Of a stretch of 64,000 nt of DNA, positions 35,847-45,596 are shown in pieces. Numbering within the stretch: position 1 is the first letter of the stretch; each line of letters starts with the position of its first letter. The translations under genes and the position numbers were made by a program. The notes under the pieces are model-generated. The model saw nothing but the letters and a program-made list of their open reading frames with translations. It was not told the DNA's origin and did no database searches. Source of the DNA: Paracoccus sp. (in: a-proteobacteria). GTDB lineage: Bacteria; Pseudomonadota; Alphaproteobacteria; Rhodobacterales; Rhodobacteraceae. Location of the stretch: the NCBI RefSeq assembly GCF_030538755.1, contig NZ_JAUNTJ010000012.1:1-64000 (forward strand), in the 5' to 3' direction.

Positions 35847-36266
35847 TCAATCGTCGGTGCCGGACAGGTCCATGATAACCGCCCATTCGGCCTCGGTAAC
35901 AGGCTGAACGGACAGGCGACTGTTGGTCACCAGAACCATATCGGACAGGCGGGGTTCTGTTTTGGCCTGATCCAGACTGACCGGCTGCGACAGCGGCTTT
36001 ACCGCCCGCACGTCCACGCATTCCCATTTGGGATCGTCTGCGGTGGAATCCGGGTGGGCCTCGGCGCAGACCTCGACGATGCCGACCATCTCTTTGCCGA
36101 TGTTCGAATGATAAAACAGGCCGCGATCCCCAACAGCCATGGCCCGCATATTGTTGCGCGCCTGATAATTGCGCACGCCGTCCCATTGTTCGCCAGCCGC
36201 ACCGCGCGCGACCAGATCATCCCAACTGAACACATCGGGCTCGGATTTGAACAGCCAATAGTTCAT
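35847..36266 (-). CDS. EVE domain protein (thymocyte nuclear protein 1-like)
   Basis: 139 residues. EVE domains are PUA-like modules that bind modified bases in DNA or RNA. The diagnostic MNYWLFKSEPDVFSWDDL start, the WDGVRNYQARNNMR block, GLFYHSNIGKEMVGIVEV and the C-terminal LVTNSRLSVQPVTEAEW are present. The ATG at 36266 is the family start, seven codons inside the longest frame; it shares one base with the stop of the upstream YciI gene. Ligand unknown. Confidence 0.9.
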   Translation of the reverse strand: MNYWLFKSEPDVFSWDDLVARGAAGEQWDGVRNYQARNNMRAMAVGDRGLFYHSNIGKEMVGIVEVCAEAHPDSTADDPKWECVDVRAVKPLSQPVSLDQAKTEPRLSDMVLVTNSRLSVQPVTEAEWAVIMDLSGTDD

Positions 36267-36538
36267 CAGCCGATCACCTTTTTCCACTCGATCACCTCGG
36301 CGCTGGCGAACAGGCCCGCCGCTTTATAGGGATCATCGGCGGCCCATGCCGTGGCGGCGGCCAGATCGTCAGCCTCGATCACCAGCAGCGAGCCGCGCAT
36401 CTCGCCGTCTTCGATCAGCGGGCCAGCCATGCGCAGCACGTCTGATCCGCGCAGAAAGGCCAGATGCGCGTCGCGCGTATCCAGGCGGGTTTGCAGCATA
36501 TCGGGATTGTCGCGGCAGATGACGGCGAACAGGGGCAT
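36266..36538 (-). CDS. YciI-like protein
   Basis: 90 residues, a ferredoxin-like alpha/beta fold. MPLFAVICRDNP, RLDTRDAHLAFL (with the conserved histidine), GPLIEDGEMRGSLLVIEADD and FASAEVIEWKKVIG match the family. Function is not well defined; homologues resemble chlorodienelactone-processing or polyketide cyclase folds. It lies 3 bases after gpsA and overlaps the EVE gene, so it is part of an operon with both. Confidence 0.88.
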   Translation of the reverse strand: MPLFAVICRDNPDMLQTRLDTRDAHLAFLRGSDVLRMAGPLIEDGEMRGSLLVIEADDLAAATAWAADDPYKAAGLFASAEVIEWKKVIG

Positions 36539-36541
36539 GGT

Positions 36542-37480
36542 CTATTCCTCTTTCAATGGGCGGCTGAGCAGCAGGTCGATACAGGTGGCGACAGAGATTT
36601 CGCCGGCGGAAAGGTGGGCAACGGCGGCGGCGATTGGCATATCGACGCCCAGCCGGGGGGCCAGTTCGGTGACGGCGCGCGCGGTGGCTGCGCCTTCAAC
36701 CGTGGTCGCGGCATCCCAATCGGCACCCGAGCCAAGCGCGTGGCCAAAACGAAAGTTGCGCGACTGTTCCGATGTGCAGGTCAGGGCCAGATCCCCCAGC
36801 CCCGACAGCCCGGCCAGCGTTTCGGGCCGGGCGTTCAGCGCCGGGGCCAGCCGCATCATCTCGGCAAAGCCGCGCGTCAGGATCGCGGCGCGGGCTGAAT
36901 CGCCAAGGCCCGCGCCAATGGCCGCCCCCGCTGCGATGGCGACGACGTTTTTCAGCGCCCCGCCCAGTTCGGCACCGGCAACATCGGTGGTGCGGTAAAG
37001 CCGCAGCGTGGGCGTGGCCAGATCGTGCTGCAACGCCTTGCCCGCAGCCGGATCGGCGCAGGCCAGCGTCAGCGCGGTGGGCAGGCCGCGTGCGATGTCG
37101 GCTGCAAAGCTTGGCCCCGTCAGAACCGCCGGAGTCGCCGCAGGGCAGGCATCGGCGATCAGCGCAGATGGCCCGGTCAGGCGCCGCAGGTCGATGCCCT
37201 TGGCGCAGCTGACCAGATTGCGCCCGTCCAGATCCTTGGCGTGATCCGCCAGAAAGCCGCCCAGAACCTGCGCGGGCAGGGCCAGCAGGATGGTGTCGGA
37301 CAGCGCCTCGCTCAGCCGGTCGGTGATATGCACGTTGTCAGGGATGGTGACGCCCGGCAGATGCGGGTTGGTGCGCCCCCAATCGATCCGGCGGCCCCAC
37401 AGCACAACCGGCCCGCGCGCGGCGAGCGCCACGGCAAGGGCTGTGCCAAAGGCACCTGCGCCAAGGATGGCGACGCTCAT
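36542..37480 (-). CDS. gpsA: Glycerol-3-phosphate dehydrogenase [NAD(P)+]
   Basis: 312 residues. It reduces dihydroxyacetone phosphate to sn-glycerol 3-phosphate for phospholipid synthesis. [12 protein letters not shown] (5-16) is the nucleotide-binding fingerprint, followed by [36 protein letters not shown] (with the catalytic lysine) and [20 protein letters not shown], all standard. It overlaps the preceding small membrane protein gene by 4 bases. Confidence 0.96.
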   Translation of the reverse strand: MSVAILGAGAFGTALAVALAARGPVVLWGRRIDWGRTNPHLPGVTIPDNVHITDRLSEALSDTILLALPAQVLGGFLADHAKDLDGRNLVSCAKGIDLRRLTGPSALIADACPAATPAVLTGPSFAADIARGLPTALTLACADPAAGKALQHDLATPTLRLYRTTDVAGAELGGALKNVVAIAAGAAIGAGLGDSARAAILTRGFAEMMRLAPALNARPETLAGLSGLGDLALTCTSEQSRNFRFGHALGSGADWDAATTVEGAATARAVTELAPRLGVDMPIAAAVAHLSAGEISVATCIDLLLSRPLKEE

Positions 37481-37791
37481 GCCTGTTTGCCCGGAATGAT
37501 GTGGTGGCGGCGCAGGAACCAGCGCATCAGCGGATAGCCCATTGCGATCAGCGTGACGATGGAAAAGCCAGCCCAGCCGGTGTGCAGCCCCAGCAGCCAG
37601 AACTGTGTGCCGGTCCCCGCGAACATCGCCCCCGCCGCAGCAAGGGCCGCCAAGGTGACGCCCAGATCGGCGACGGCCAGCCGCAGCATCGTCTTGTGCC
37701 GCATGGATGGGTAGATGCCCAGATAGGCCACCGCCAGACAGGCGGCGTTCAGGATCAGGATTTTCGCTTCGGGCGGCAGGTGTTCCATCAT
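37477..37791 (-). CDS. Small membrane protein of unknown function
   Basis: 104 residues with about three hydrophobic helices ([37 protein letters not shown] and [18 protein letters not shown]) and a basic C-terminus. I do not recognise a characterised family. It lies 30 bases after tsaD and overlaps gpsA by 4 bases (ATGA), so it is cotranscribed with both. Confidence 0.7.
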   Translation of the reverse strand: MMEHLPPEAKILILNAACLAVAYLGIYPSMRHKTMLRLAVADLGVTLAALAAAGAMFAGTGTQFWLLGLHTGWAGFSIVTLIAMGYPLMRWFLRRHHIIPGKQA

Positions 37792-37821
37792 GCGGCCTTT
37801 ATAGGCGGCGGCGCGGCAATG

Positions 37822-38889
37822 TCACGCCTTGGCGCCACGCTTGCCCGCGCCCAGCATCGGGGCGGCGGTCTGATCCAGCGGCCAGCGGGGGCGCGCGGCA
37901 AGGGTCATGTCGTCGCGGCGGCCAGTGCGGAACGCCTCGATCCCGGCCCATGCGATCATCGCGGCATTGTCGGTGCACAACGCCAGTGGCGGCGCAACAA
38001 AGCGCGCGCCCGCCTTGGCTGCGACCTGTTCCAGCGCCGCGCGGATGCTGCGGTTCGCGGCCACCCCCCCGGCGACGGCCAGCACCGGGGCGGGGCTGGC
38101 TGCCAGTGCGCGGCGGGATTTTTCCGCCAGCACATCGGCGACGGCGGCCTGAAAGGCGGCGCAGAGATCGCGGCGGTCTTGTTCATACAACCCGCCCTGC
38201 GCCGCAGCCAGATCGTCGCGCAGGCGCAGCGCGGCGGTTTTCAGGCCGGAAAACGACAGATCGCAGCCCGGCCTGTCCAGCAGCGGGCGGGGCAGGGCAA
38301 ATCGGGCCGGATCGCCCTGCGCGGCCTCGGCCTCGACAGCGGGGCCGCCGGGTTGCGGCAGGCCCAGCAGCTTGGCCAGTTTGTCGAATGCCTCGCCGGG
38401 GGCGTCGTCGATGGTGCCGCCAAGGCGGGTAAAGGCATCGGCCCCATCGACGCGCAGAAACTGGCAATGCCCGCCGGAAACGAGCAGCATCAGATAGGGG
38501 TAAGCCAGCCCCTCGGTCAGCCGCGGCGTCAGCGCATGGCCGGCAAGGTGGTTGACGCCGATCAGCGGCAGCCCGGTTCCGGCGGCGATCCCCTTGGCCA
38601 GCATGACGCCCGCCATCACCCCGCCGATCAGCCCCGGCCCGGCGGTCACGGCGATTCCGTCAAGGTCGCGCAGGTTCAGCCCCGCCTGTTTCAGCGCCGC
38701 GCTGACGCACAGATCCAGCCGCTCGGCATGGGCGCGGGCGGCGATTTCAGGCACGACGCCGCCGTAATCGGCGTGCAGCGCCGACTGCCCGATCACGACC
38801 GAGGCCAGAATCGCCCGGTCGCCCCGCACTACGGCGGCGGCACTGTCGTCGCAACTGCTTTCGATGCCAAGAAAGGTCAGGTCGGTCAT
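37822..38889 (-). CDS. tsaD: tRNA N6-adenosine threonylcarbamoyltransferase
   Basis: 355 residues. With TsaB, TsaC and TsaE it makes t6A at position 37 of ANN-decoding tRNAs. [15 protein letters not shown] opens the ASKHA fold, [10 protein letters not shown] supplies a metal-binding histidine (the second family histidine is replaced here, as HAERL rather than HxxxH can be read), and [34 protein letters not shown] and [12 protein letters not shown] are the remaining signatures. The ATG at 38889 is the family start. Diverges from hemD across 68 bases. Confidence 0.94.
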   Translation of the reverse strand: MTDLTFLGIESSCDDSAAAVVRGDRAILASVVIGQSALHADYGGVVPEIAARAHAERLDLCVSAALKQAGLNLRDLDGIAVTAGPGLIGGVMAGVMLAKGIAAGTGLPLIGVNHLAGHALTPRLTEGLAYPYLMLLVSGGHCQFLRVDGADAFTRLGGTIDDAPGEAFDKLAKLLGLPQPGGPAVEAEAAQGDPARFALPRPLLDRPGCDLSFSGLKTAALRLRDDLAAAQGGLYEQDRRDLCAAFQAAVADVLAEKSRRALAASPAPVLAVAGGVAANRSIRAALEQVAAKAGARFVAPPLALCTDNAAMIAWAGIEAFRTGRRDDMTLAARPRWPLDQTAAPMLGAGKRGAKA

Positions 38890-38957
38890 GGGTGCTTGTG
38901 GCAAAGGGAAAGGCGATTTACCCCTTGGTCCGTAACACCCTTGCCGGGGGCTTGCCA

Positions 38958-39632
38958 ATGCCGCTGCCGACTATCCTTTTGTCCCGGCCCAGGGCCGACA
39001 GTGACCGTTTCGCCGCCCGTCTGGCCGGTGATCCGGCGCTTGCGCCTTTGCCGGTGCTGATCGCCCCCCTGCTGCGGATCGAGCCGGTGCCCCATGATCC
39101 GGCGCTGCTGGCACAGGCCGATGCGCTGCTGTTTACCTCGGCCCACGCCGTGCCCTCGGCCGGGGCGGGGCGGGGGCGGCGCGCGTGGTGCGTGGGCGGG
39201 CATACGGCGGCGGCGGCGCGGGCGGCGGGCTTTGATGTGGTCGAGGGGCCGGGCGATGCGGCGGGGCTGGCACCGATGATCGCGCCGGTTGTCGCCGACC
39301 TGATTCACCCGCGCGGACGCCACATCGCTCGCGATCTGGGGGCGCGCGGCGTGGTGGTTTACGATCAGGTGCCGCAGGCGCCACCGCCGCAGGCGCTGGA
39401 TCTGCTGGCAGGTCAGGCGCCGGTCATCCTGCCGCTGTTTTCGCCCCGCTCGGCCCGGTTGGCGGCGGATATGGCGGCGGGGGCGCGGGCACCTTTATGG
39501 ATCGCCCCGATCAGCGAGGCGGCGCGGGCGGCGTGGCAGGGGCCAGCGGCGCGCTGCGAAACAGCGGCATCGCCGGATGCGAAAGGCATCCATGAGGCGA
39601 TTCGTCGCCTGATCGCGCCGGAACAATCCTGA
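38958..39632 (+). CDS. hemD: Uroporphyrinogen-III synthase
   Basis: 224 residues, the usual size. It closes and inverts ring D of hydroxymethylbilane to give uroporphyrinogen III for heme, siroheme and cobalamin. Sequence conservation is weak in this family, but [19 protein letters not shown] at the start, [20 protein letters not shown] and [15 protein letters not shown] follow the HemD pattern. The gene order with the mitofilin- and HemY-type genes downstream and tsaD divergent is the usual alphaproteobacterial arrangement. The ATG at 38958 is preferred over an in-frame start 66 bases upstream. Confidence 0.88.
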   Translation: MPLPTILLSRPRADSDRFAARLAGDPALAPLPVLIAPLLRIEPVPHDPALLAQADALLFTSAHAVPSAGAGRGRRAWCVGGHTAAAARAAGFDVVEGPGDAAGLAPMIAPVVADLIHPRGRHIARDLGARGVVVYDQVPQAPPPQALDLLAGQAPVILPLFSPRSARLAADMAAGARAPLWIAPISEAARAAWQGPAARCETAASPDAKGIHEAIRRLIAPEQS

Positions 39633-39727
39633 CCGGCGCGGGTTGAGGCAAGGGCGCGCGCCCTCTAGACTGCCGCTCAACGTGCTACGCCGCCCTGTGC
39701 CGGGCGATTCTGACGGGGATTCAAGAC

Positions 39728-41239
39728 GTGACCAATTCAGAGAATGACACCGGGGCCGGGAACACCAGGAAAACAGCCGCCATGCCCGGCAAGGTGATCG
39801 AATCGCGCCCGGTTGCCGCAGGCGATCCGGCCGGGGCCACGGCCAAGGGCGGCGATATTACGCCCGCCGACAGCAACCTTTTGGGGCAACCGCAAGGCCA
39901 GCCCCGCCCGGCTGCCGCGAAAAAGCCGGGCGCGGATCAAAAGGACCAGACCGGGGACAAGCCGCTGCGTCTGACTCAGCCAGCGGCGGCTGGAGGGGCG
40001 GCCAAACCGGGCAAGGCCGACCCCGAGGTTGCGCAATCCGGTATTCCCAAAACCAGCCGGCCCGAAGTTGCCAAGGCTGAACCCGCCAAAGCCGAAAGCA
40101 CCAAGCCAGAGCCTGCCAAGCCAGAACCAGCCAAACCCGCCCCCGCGCCGGTTCCGGTGACAGTTCAGCGGCGCGGCGGCTTTTGGCCGCTGGCCTTTGG
40201 CGGCGCGGTCGCGGCGGGGCTGGGTGCCGCCGCCACGATCTGGGCCTTGCCGCATCTGCCGCCCGGCTGGCTGCCGGAACAGCCGGTCGAAGTCGTCGAA
40301 CAGGGCAGCGGCATCACGCTGGACGATGTGCGCGGCGAAATCTCGACCGCGCTGGAAACGCTGACGCCGCCTGATGCGCCCGATCTGTCGGCGCTGGAAA
40401 CGCGGCTGGACGAAATCGAAGGCAATGTCGCGCAGACCGGCGAACAGGCCCGGCAGGCAGGCGAAACCGCCGCGCAAGAGGCAATCGCCGCGCTGACTCT
40501 GCCCGATGAGGGGGCTTCGCCGCAGGCCGTGGCCGCGCTGGCGCAGCAGGTGCAACAGCAGGCCGCGCAGATCGCGGAACTGGCGGCGCGCCCGGCCCTT
40601 GACCCGGCGCTGGCGGAACGGATGCAGGCATTGGTCGCGCAGGGTGAAACGCTGGAGGCACAGCTTGCCGCCGCAGCGGCGGATGCCGAATCCCGCATCG
40701 CCGACGCCCAGTCCGAGGCCGAGCGTCTGCAACAGGCCGCCGCTGAATCCACCCGCCGGGCCGAGGCGCTGGCTGCCATCGCATCGCTGCAAACCGCGCT
40801 GGATCAGGGCGTGTCCACCGATGCCGCCGCCGAACAGTTGCGCAGCGCCGGGGTCGAACCGCCCGCCGCCGTGACCGCAGGCGCGCCGACGCTGGCCGCA
40901 TTGCAGGCCGACTATCCCGCCGCTGCCCGCGCCGCTCTGCGTGCCGCGCTGCGCGAGGATGCCAGCGACGGTGGGGCCTTGGGGGCAGTCGGGAACTTTC
41001 TGCGTGTCCAGACGGGTGCCCGGTCTGTCACCCCGCGCGACGGCGACGACCCGGATGCGGTTCTGTCGCGCGCCGGTGCCGCCGTTGATGCGGGCAACAT
41101 CGGGGCGGCGCTGTCCGAAATCGGCACGCTGCCCGAAACCGCGCGTAACGTGGCGCCGATGGCCGAATGGCTGGCGGGCGCGCAGGCGTGGCAGGCGGCG
41201 CATGACGCGCTGTCCGAACTTTCCGGTCAATCCAATTAA
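39728..41239 (+). CDS. Mitofilin/Mic60-like inner-membrane protein (COG4223)
   Basis: 503 residues. A long disordered N-terminus with repeated AKPEPAKP-type residues (about 112-145) precedes one membrane helix (about 152-175). A long alanine/glutamine-rich coiled coil follows (roughly 190-375), then a C-terminal mitofilin-like helical domain. Alphaproteobacterial relatives of mitochondrial Mic60 are encoded in this same heme-gene setting and shape intracytoplasmic membranes. The start is a GTG with GGGG upstream; an ATG 18 codons later is an alternative. It sits between hemD and the HemY-domain gene, 8 bases from the latter. Confidence 0.85.
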   Translation: MTNSENDTGAGNTRKTAAMPGKVIESRPVAAGDPAGATAKGGDITPADSNLLGQPQGQPRPAAAKKPGADQKDQTGDKPLRLTQPAAAGGAAKPGKADPEVAQSGIPKTSRPEVAKAEPAKAESTKPEPAKPEPAKPAPAPVPVTVQRRGGFWPLAFGGAVAAGLGAAATIWALPHLPPGWLPEQPVEVVEQGSGITLDDVRGEISTALETLTPPDAPDLSALETRLDEIEGNVAQTGEQARQAGETAAQEAIAALTLPDEGASPQAVAALAQQVQQQAAQIAELAARPALDPALAERMQALVAQGETLEAQLAAAAADAESRIADAQSEAERLQQAAAESTRRAEALAAIASLQTALDQGVSTDAAAEQLRSAGVEPPAAVTAGAPTLAALQADYPAAARAALRAALREDASDGGALGAVGNFLRVQTGARSVTPRDGDDPDAVLSRAGAAVDAGNIGAALSEIGTLPETARNVAPMAEWLAGAQAWQAAHDALSELSGQSN

Positions 41240-41247
41240 CGAGGAAC

Positions 41248-43137
41248 ATGATGCTTCTGTCCCTGCTGAAAATCCTGTTCTTCTTTGGTGTGGTGCTGGC
41301 GGTCGCGCTGGGTGCCATGCATCTGTCGGAAAGCGGTCAGCCGCTGCGGCTGGAATTTGCGGGCACTGAACTGACGCTTGGCCCGCTGCAACTGGTGGTG
41401 GCGGTCGCGCTGCTGATGGTTGCGGGCTGGGTTGTGCTGCGCGCGCTTGGGCTGGTCATCGCGTTCCTGCGCTTTCTTGCCGGGGATGAAACCGCGATCA
41501 ACCGCTATTTCGCCCGCTCGCGCGAGCGTAAGGGTTATGAGGCCCTGGGCGAGGGGATGCTGGCCGTCGCCTCGGGCGAGGGGCGTCTGGCGATGGACAA
41601 GGCGGCCAAGGCGGAAAAATATCTGGATCGCCCGCATATCACCAACCTTCTGGCCGCGCAGGCCGCCGAGGTTGCCGGCGATTCCGACCGCGCGGGCCAG
41701 ATCTATCGCAAGCTGCTGGATGACGAACGCACCCGCTTTGTCGGGGTGCGGGGGCTGATGCGGCAAACGCTGGCCGATGGCGACACCAAAACCGCGCTGC
41801 TGCTGGCGCAAAAGGCCTATGCGCTGAAGCCGCGCCATACGGAAATTCAGGATACGCTGCTGCAATTGCAGACGCAGGAAGGCGATTGGCACGGTGCCCG
41901 CGCGGTGCTTAAGGACAAGCGCAAGCGGGGCGATCTGCCCAAGGATGTGCATATCCGCCGCGACGCTGTTCTGGCCCTGCAAGAAGCGTCCGAGGTTCTG
42001 GCCCACGGCAGTTCCATCAGCGCGCGCGAGGCGGCGATTTCTGCCAACCGCGCCAGCCCCGATCTGATCCCGGCGGCTGTGCTGGCGGCGCGCAGCTATA
42101 TCGCGCAGAAAGATTTCCGTAACGCCGCGCGGGTTCTGGAAAAAACCTGGTCGGTGCGGCCGCATCCCGATGTTGCCGCCGCTTATGCCGAGATCGCCCC
42201 GGATGAAACGCCGGATGCACGGCTTGCGCGGTTCCAGACGCTGATCCGCAAGAACGCCGATCACGAAGAATCGCGTCTGCTCAGCGCCGAACTGCTGCTG
42301 GCAACCGAGGATTTCCCCGGTGCCCGCCGCGCGCTTGGCGATCTGGCCGAGGTGCATCCGACGGTGCGCACCTTGTCGATCATGGCCGCCGTCGAACGTG
42401 GCGAGGGCGCAGACGAGGCCGTGGTGCGCGGCTGGCTGGCCCGTGCGCTGACCGCCAGCCGTGGCCCGCAATGGTGCTGTGACAAGTGTCAGAATGTCAT
42501 GCAGAACTGGTCTCCGGTCTGCGATAGCTGCGGCGGGTTTGATACGCTCAGCTGGCGTGAGCCGGACGAAAAGCACAACGGCGCGGCCCCCGCCGGTGCC
42601 GAAATGCTGCCGCTGCTGATCGGTCCGGGTGCCGCCAAGCCGCCTGCGCCCAAACCGCAGGACATCACCCCCGAACCCGAACCTGCCCCCACGCCTGCGC
42701 CGCAGATGGCACAGCCCTCGGCCGGCGTCGAAACCGTGACCGAGCCAGAGCCGGTTCCGGTTCCCAAGCCCGAGGTCAAGGCCAGCAAGGCCGAATCCGA
42801 GGTGGCGAATGTCGCGCCCGGCATGGTCCCGCGCGAGGATGATTACGTCCGCGTGGCCCCTTCGGCGACGGTAACGACACCTGCGCCCGCGCCAATTCGG
42901 CAGCCGGTTGAAACAGTTGCGGCCCCGGCGGTCCAGCCACCCGTCACCGAGCCCGCGCCCAAGCGGCCCGATCCGGTGCAGACCGTTGAACCCGTGCCAG
43001 AACCGCCCGCGCCCGAACCTCAGCCGATCCGCACGGCGGAGTTCGACATCCCCGAACATGAATATCAGGCGATGAACCGTGCCGGCAAAGGTGCCGCAGG
43101 CGCAACGGATGCCGCAGCGGACAGGCGCAGAGGCTGA
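41248..43137 (+). CDS. HemY N-terminal domain/TPR membrane protein with a zinc-ribbon-like motif
   Basis: 629 residues. Two N-terminal membrane helices (about 7-23 and 46-75) and the FARSRERKGYEALGEGMLA block mark the HemY-N family of unknown function, linked to heme synthesis. TPR-like helical repeats follow (to about 400). At 411-428 there is a rubredoxin-like knot, CDKCQNVM...CDSCGG (C411, C414, C425, C428). The last 190 residues are proline/glutamate-rich and probably disordered. GAGGAAC precedes the ATG. Not to be confused with protoporphyrinogen oxidase, also named HemY in Gram-positives. Confidence 0.87.
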   Translation: MMLLSLLKILFFFGVVLAVALGAMHLSESGQPLRLEFAGTELTLGPLQLVVAVALLMVAGWVVLRALGLVIAFLRFLAGDETAINRYFARSRERKGYEALGEGMLAVASGEGRLAMDKAAKAEKYLDRPHITNLLAAQAAEVAGDSDRAGQIYRKLLDDERTRFVGVRGLMRQTLADGDTKTALLLAQKAYALKPRHTEIQDTLLQLQTQEGDWHGARAVLKDKRKRGDLPKDVHIRRDAVLALQEASEVLAHGSSISAREAAISANRASPDLIPAAVLAARSYIAQKDFRNAARVLEKTWSVRPHPDVAAAYAEIAPDETPDARLARFQTLIRKNADHEESRLLSAELLLATEDFPGARRALGDLAEVHPTVRTLSIMAAVERGEGADEAVVRGWLARALTASRGPQWCCDKCQNVMQNWSPVCDSCGGFDTLSWREPDEKHNGAAPAGAEMLPLLIGPGAAKPPAPKPQDITPEPEPAPTPAPQMAQPSAGVETVTEPEPVPVPKPEVKASKAESEVANVAPGMVPREDDYVRVAPSATVTTPAPAPIRQPVETVAAPAVQPPVTEPAPKRPDPVQTVEPVPEPPAPEPQPIRTAEFDIPEHEYQAMNRAGKGAAGATDAAADRRRG

Positions 43138-43158
43138 TCCATCGTTAAAACGTCAGAA

Positions 43159-43188
43159 GGGGCGGAAAAATGCGCCGCCCCCTCTTTT
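43159..43188 (+). terminator. Terminator of the hemD-mitofilin-hemY operon
   Basis: GGGGCGG and CCGCCCC form a 7-bp stem with a 9-base loop and are followed by CTCTTTT, 21 bases after the stop codon of the HemY-domain gene. Confidence 0.75.
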
Positions 43189-43226
43189 CCCCGGTGTCGG
43201 AACCTGCTATCCGCGCCGCCACCAGT

Positions 43227-43302
43227 GCCGGTGTAGCTCAGCTGGTAGAGCACGTCATTCGTAATGATGGGGTCGGGGGTTCGAGTCCCTTCACCGGCAC
43301 CA
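43227..43302 (+). tRNA. tRNA-Thr (anticodon CGT)
   Basis: 76 bases including an encoded CCA. The acceptor stem pairs GCCGGTG with CACCGGC, the anticodon stem CGTCA/TGATG encloses TTCGTAA with anticodon CGT (codon ACG), and the T loop is TTCGAGT. Confidence 0.97.
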
Positions 43303-43448
43303 CTTCGCCCCTGCCGGGCGGGTTTCCCGAAAAATTTGCCTCCTTTGTCGGGCGACAGGCTCGCCTCCGCTGTAATGGCTGGCTGGAAACCTCATCTTAA
43401 CCTGTGACTGTTACATCGGGCCGGAACAGCAGAACGCCGGTAAGCCTG

Positions 43449-44297
43449 ATGACCCGATCCTCGATCCACTTTATCGCCCGCGCGGGCCATGCCTTTGTGC
43501 GGCAGGTGCTGCTGGGGCTGATGCTGGTGCTATGCTGGGCCGATGGTTCACAGGCGCGGTTGCGGCTGGATGACCCGGACGCGGGCGCGTCGGTCTGTGA
43601 ACATGCTGCCATGCAGGCCGCCGCAGAAAGCGGGGTGCCAGCCGACATTCTGGCCGGGCTGACGCTGACCGAAACCGGACGCCGCCGCAACGGCGTTGTG
43701 CGCCCCTGGGCGTGGAGCGCGAATGCCGATGGTTCGGGGTCGTGGTTCGATGATCCGGCCAGCGCGCTGGCCTATGTCGAGGACCGCATCGCCATGGGCC
43801 GCCCCAGCGTTGATGTTGGCTGTTTTCAGTTGAATTATCGCTGGCATGGCGAGAATTTTCCTTCGGTTGCCGCGATGTTGGACCCGATGACGAACGCGCG
43901 CTATGCGGCGCGCTTTGTGCGGCAGCTTTATCAGGAAACCGGCGACTGGCGGGCGGCGGCGGGGGCATTTCATTCCCGCACGCCGGTTCATGCCAACCGC
44001 TATCTGAAACGGTTCGACGAATTGCGCGCCATGTATCAGTCGCGCGGGTTTCAGGGCATGACCGGATCGCCCGAAACCTATAACCAGTTTGCCGAAGCCG
44101 CGCCGATGCCGGTGGAAAAGGTGCGGCGCGCGCGGGAACAGCTGACCTTGTTGGGCGCGCCCATCGGCACTCCGGTAACGGGACGGGCGGGGTCGCTGGC
44201 CGTGATCGGCGATTCTCGCGGGGCCTTGCTGGTTGCAGGTGGCGGCGGGCCGATGTTCGGTCACAGCGGCATGGTGATCGAGGCCGATTTGCCCTGA
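43449..44297 (+). CDS. Exported lytic-transglycosylase-like protein
   Basis: 282 residues. A basic N-terminus and hydrophobic segment (FVRQVLLGLMLVLCWADGS) indicate export. The SLT-like domain follows: ADILAGLTLTETGRRRNG carries the catalytic-type glutamate, VDVGCFQLNYRWHGENF is the GxxQxN-type motif, and AGAFHSRTP completes the fold. It would cleave the glycan backbone of peptidoglycan in the periplasm. A GTG start 45 bases upstream is possible. It follows tRNA-Thr and precedes rsmB by 58 bases. Confidence 0.82.
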   Translation: MTRSSIHFIARAGHAFVRQVLLGLMLVLCWADGSQARLRLDDPDAGASVCEHAAMQAAAESGVPADILAGLTLTETGRRRNGVVRPWAWSANADGSGSWFDDPASALAYVEDRIAMGRPSVDVGCFQLNYRWHGENFPSVAAMLDPMTNARYAARFVRQLYQETGDWRAAAGAFHSRTPVHANRYLKRFDELRAMYQSRGFQGMTGSPETYNQFAEAAPMPVEKVRRAREQLTLLGAPIGTPVTGRAGSLAVIGDSRGALLVAGGGGPMFGHSGMVIEADLP

Positions 44298-44355
44298 TCT
44301 GCTGGCACATGGCGGCCCAGTGCCTATAGTGCATGCAGGCGAAAAGAGGCGGCAC

Positions 44356-45507
44356 ATGACACCCAATGCGCGGATTGCGGCGGCGATAACGGTTCTGGAT
44401 ACGATTCTGGCCGGTCAGCCCGCCGAACAGGCGCTGCTGCGCTGGTCTCGGGGGGCGCGCTATGCTGGCTCGGGCGACCGTGCGGCGGTGCGCGATCTGG
44501 TCTTTGACAGCCTGCGCCGGCGGCGGTCGCGTGCGGCCTTGGGTGGGGCGGAAACCGGGCGCGGGCTGATGCTGGGCATGTTGCGCGAAACCGGCACCGA
44601 TCCGGCGACTGTGTTCACGGGGCAGGGGCACAACCCGCAGCCCGTGACGCCGCAGGAAGGCGGCACCCCGCCGCAAGGGGCCGAGGCCAGCGACCTGCCC
44701 GACTGGATTTTGCCGCAATGGGCCGGCAGTCTGGGGGATGATGCGCAGGCGATTGCGCTGGCCCTGCGTGACCGGGCGCCGGTCTGGCTGCGTGTCAATT
44801 CGCTGAAGGCGACCCCGGCGCAGGCGCTTGCACAACTGGCCAGGGACGGCATCAGCGCCGAGGCTTCTGGCGATCTGCCCACCGCCTTGCGCGTCACAAC
44901 GGGCGAGCGGCGCATTTCGGCATCCGCCGCCTATCAACAGGGTCTGGTCGAGCTTCAGGACCTGTCGCCGCAACTGGCTTGCGCGGCCGTGCCGCTGTGT
45001 GATGGCGATCGGGTGCTGGATTATTGCGCGGGTGGCGGCGGCAAGGCTCTGGCGCTGGCCGCGCGCGCAGATGTCAGGGTGACGGCTCATGACGCCGAGC
45101 CTTCGCGGATGCGCGATCTGCCGGTGCGCGCGGCCCGTGCGGGGGCCAGCATTGCCGTGACCACGCGCCCGACGGGCTTGTTTGATCTGGTGGTTGCGGA
45201 CGTGCCTTGTTCGGGGTCGGGCACATGGCGGCGCACGCCCGATCAGAAATGGCGGCTGACTGCGCAAGACCTGACGCAGCTTACCCGGCTGCAAGCTCAG
45301 ATCATGGCCGAGGCCGCGCAGCATGTGCGGCCCGGCGGTCATCTGGCCTATATGACCTGTTCACTGTTACAGGCGGAAAATCAGGCGCAGGTTTCCGCTT
45401 TTCTGGCCCGGAATGCTGATTTTTCCCAAGTCGGATCATGCGATTATACGCCGTTGACCGCCAGCGACGGGTTTTTCCTGGCGATTTTGTCACGGACAGC
45501 GCCGTGA
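44356..45507 (+). CDS. RsmB/NOP family RNA m5C methyltransferase
   Basis: 383 residues. An N-terminal NusB-like helical region (about 1-75) precedes the SAM-dependent methyltransferase. Motif I is LDYCAGGGGKALALA, motif IV VADVPCSGSGTWRR carries one conserved cysteine, and motif VI MTCSLLQAENQAQ the catalytic cysteine, the two-cysteine layout of RNA cytosine-5 methyltransferases. It probably modifies 16S rRNA; whether it is true RsmB (C967) or a paralogue is uncertain. The ATG at 44356 is preferred over a start 12 codons upstream. Its 3' end lies just before cckA. Confidence 0.9.
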   Translation: MTPNARIAAAITVLDTILAGQPAEQALLRWSRGARYAGSGDRAAVRDLVFDSLRRRRSRAALGGAETGRGLMLGMLRETGTDPATVFTGQGHNPQPVTPQEGGTPPQGAEASDLPDWILPQWAGSLGDDAQAIALALRDRAPVWLRVNSLKATPAQALAQLARDGISAEASGDLPTALRVTTGERRISASAAYQQGLVELQDLSPQLACAAVPLCDGDRVLDYCAGGGGKALALAARADVRVTAHDAEPSRMRDLPVRAARAGASIAVTTRPTGLFDLVVADVPCSGSGTWRRTPDQKWRLTAQDLTQLTRLQAQIMAEAAQHVRPGGHLAYMTCSLLQAENQAQVSAFLARNADFSQVGSCDYTPLTASDGFFLAILSRTAP

Positions 45508-45531
45508 CAGGCTCGGGTTTCTCGCAGCGCG

Positions 45532-45546
45532 TTAACCGGGAATTAA
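45532..45546. promoter_or_regulatory. CtrA-type binding site upstream of cckA
   Basis: TTAACCGGGAATTAA is a perfect TTAA-N7-TTAA full site. It lies 50 bases before the GTG at 45597 that has the best ribosome binding site, i.e. where a promoter element of cckA would be. Confidence 0.65.
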
Positions 45547-45596
45547 CCCGCGCCCATGCAGTCTGGCTGCGATTGATTCGAGAAGGGGCTTCATTC

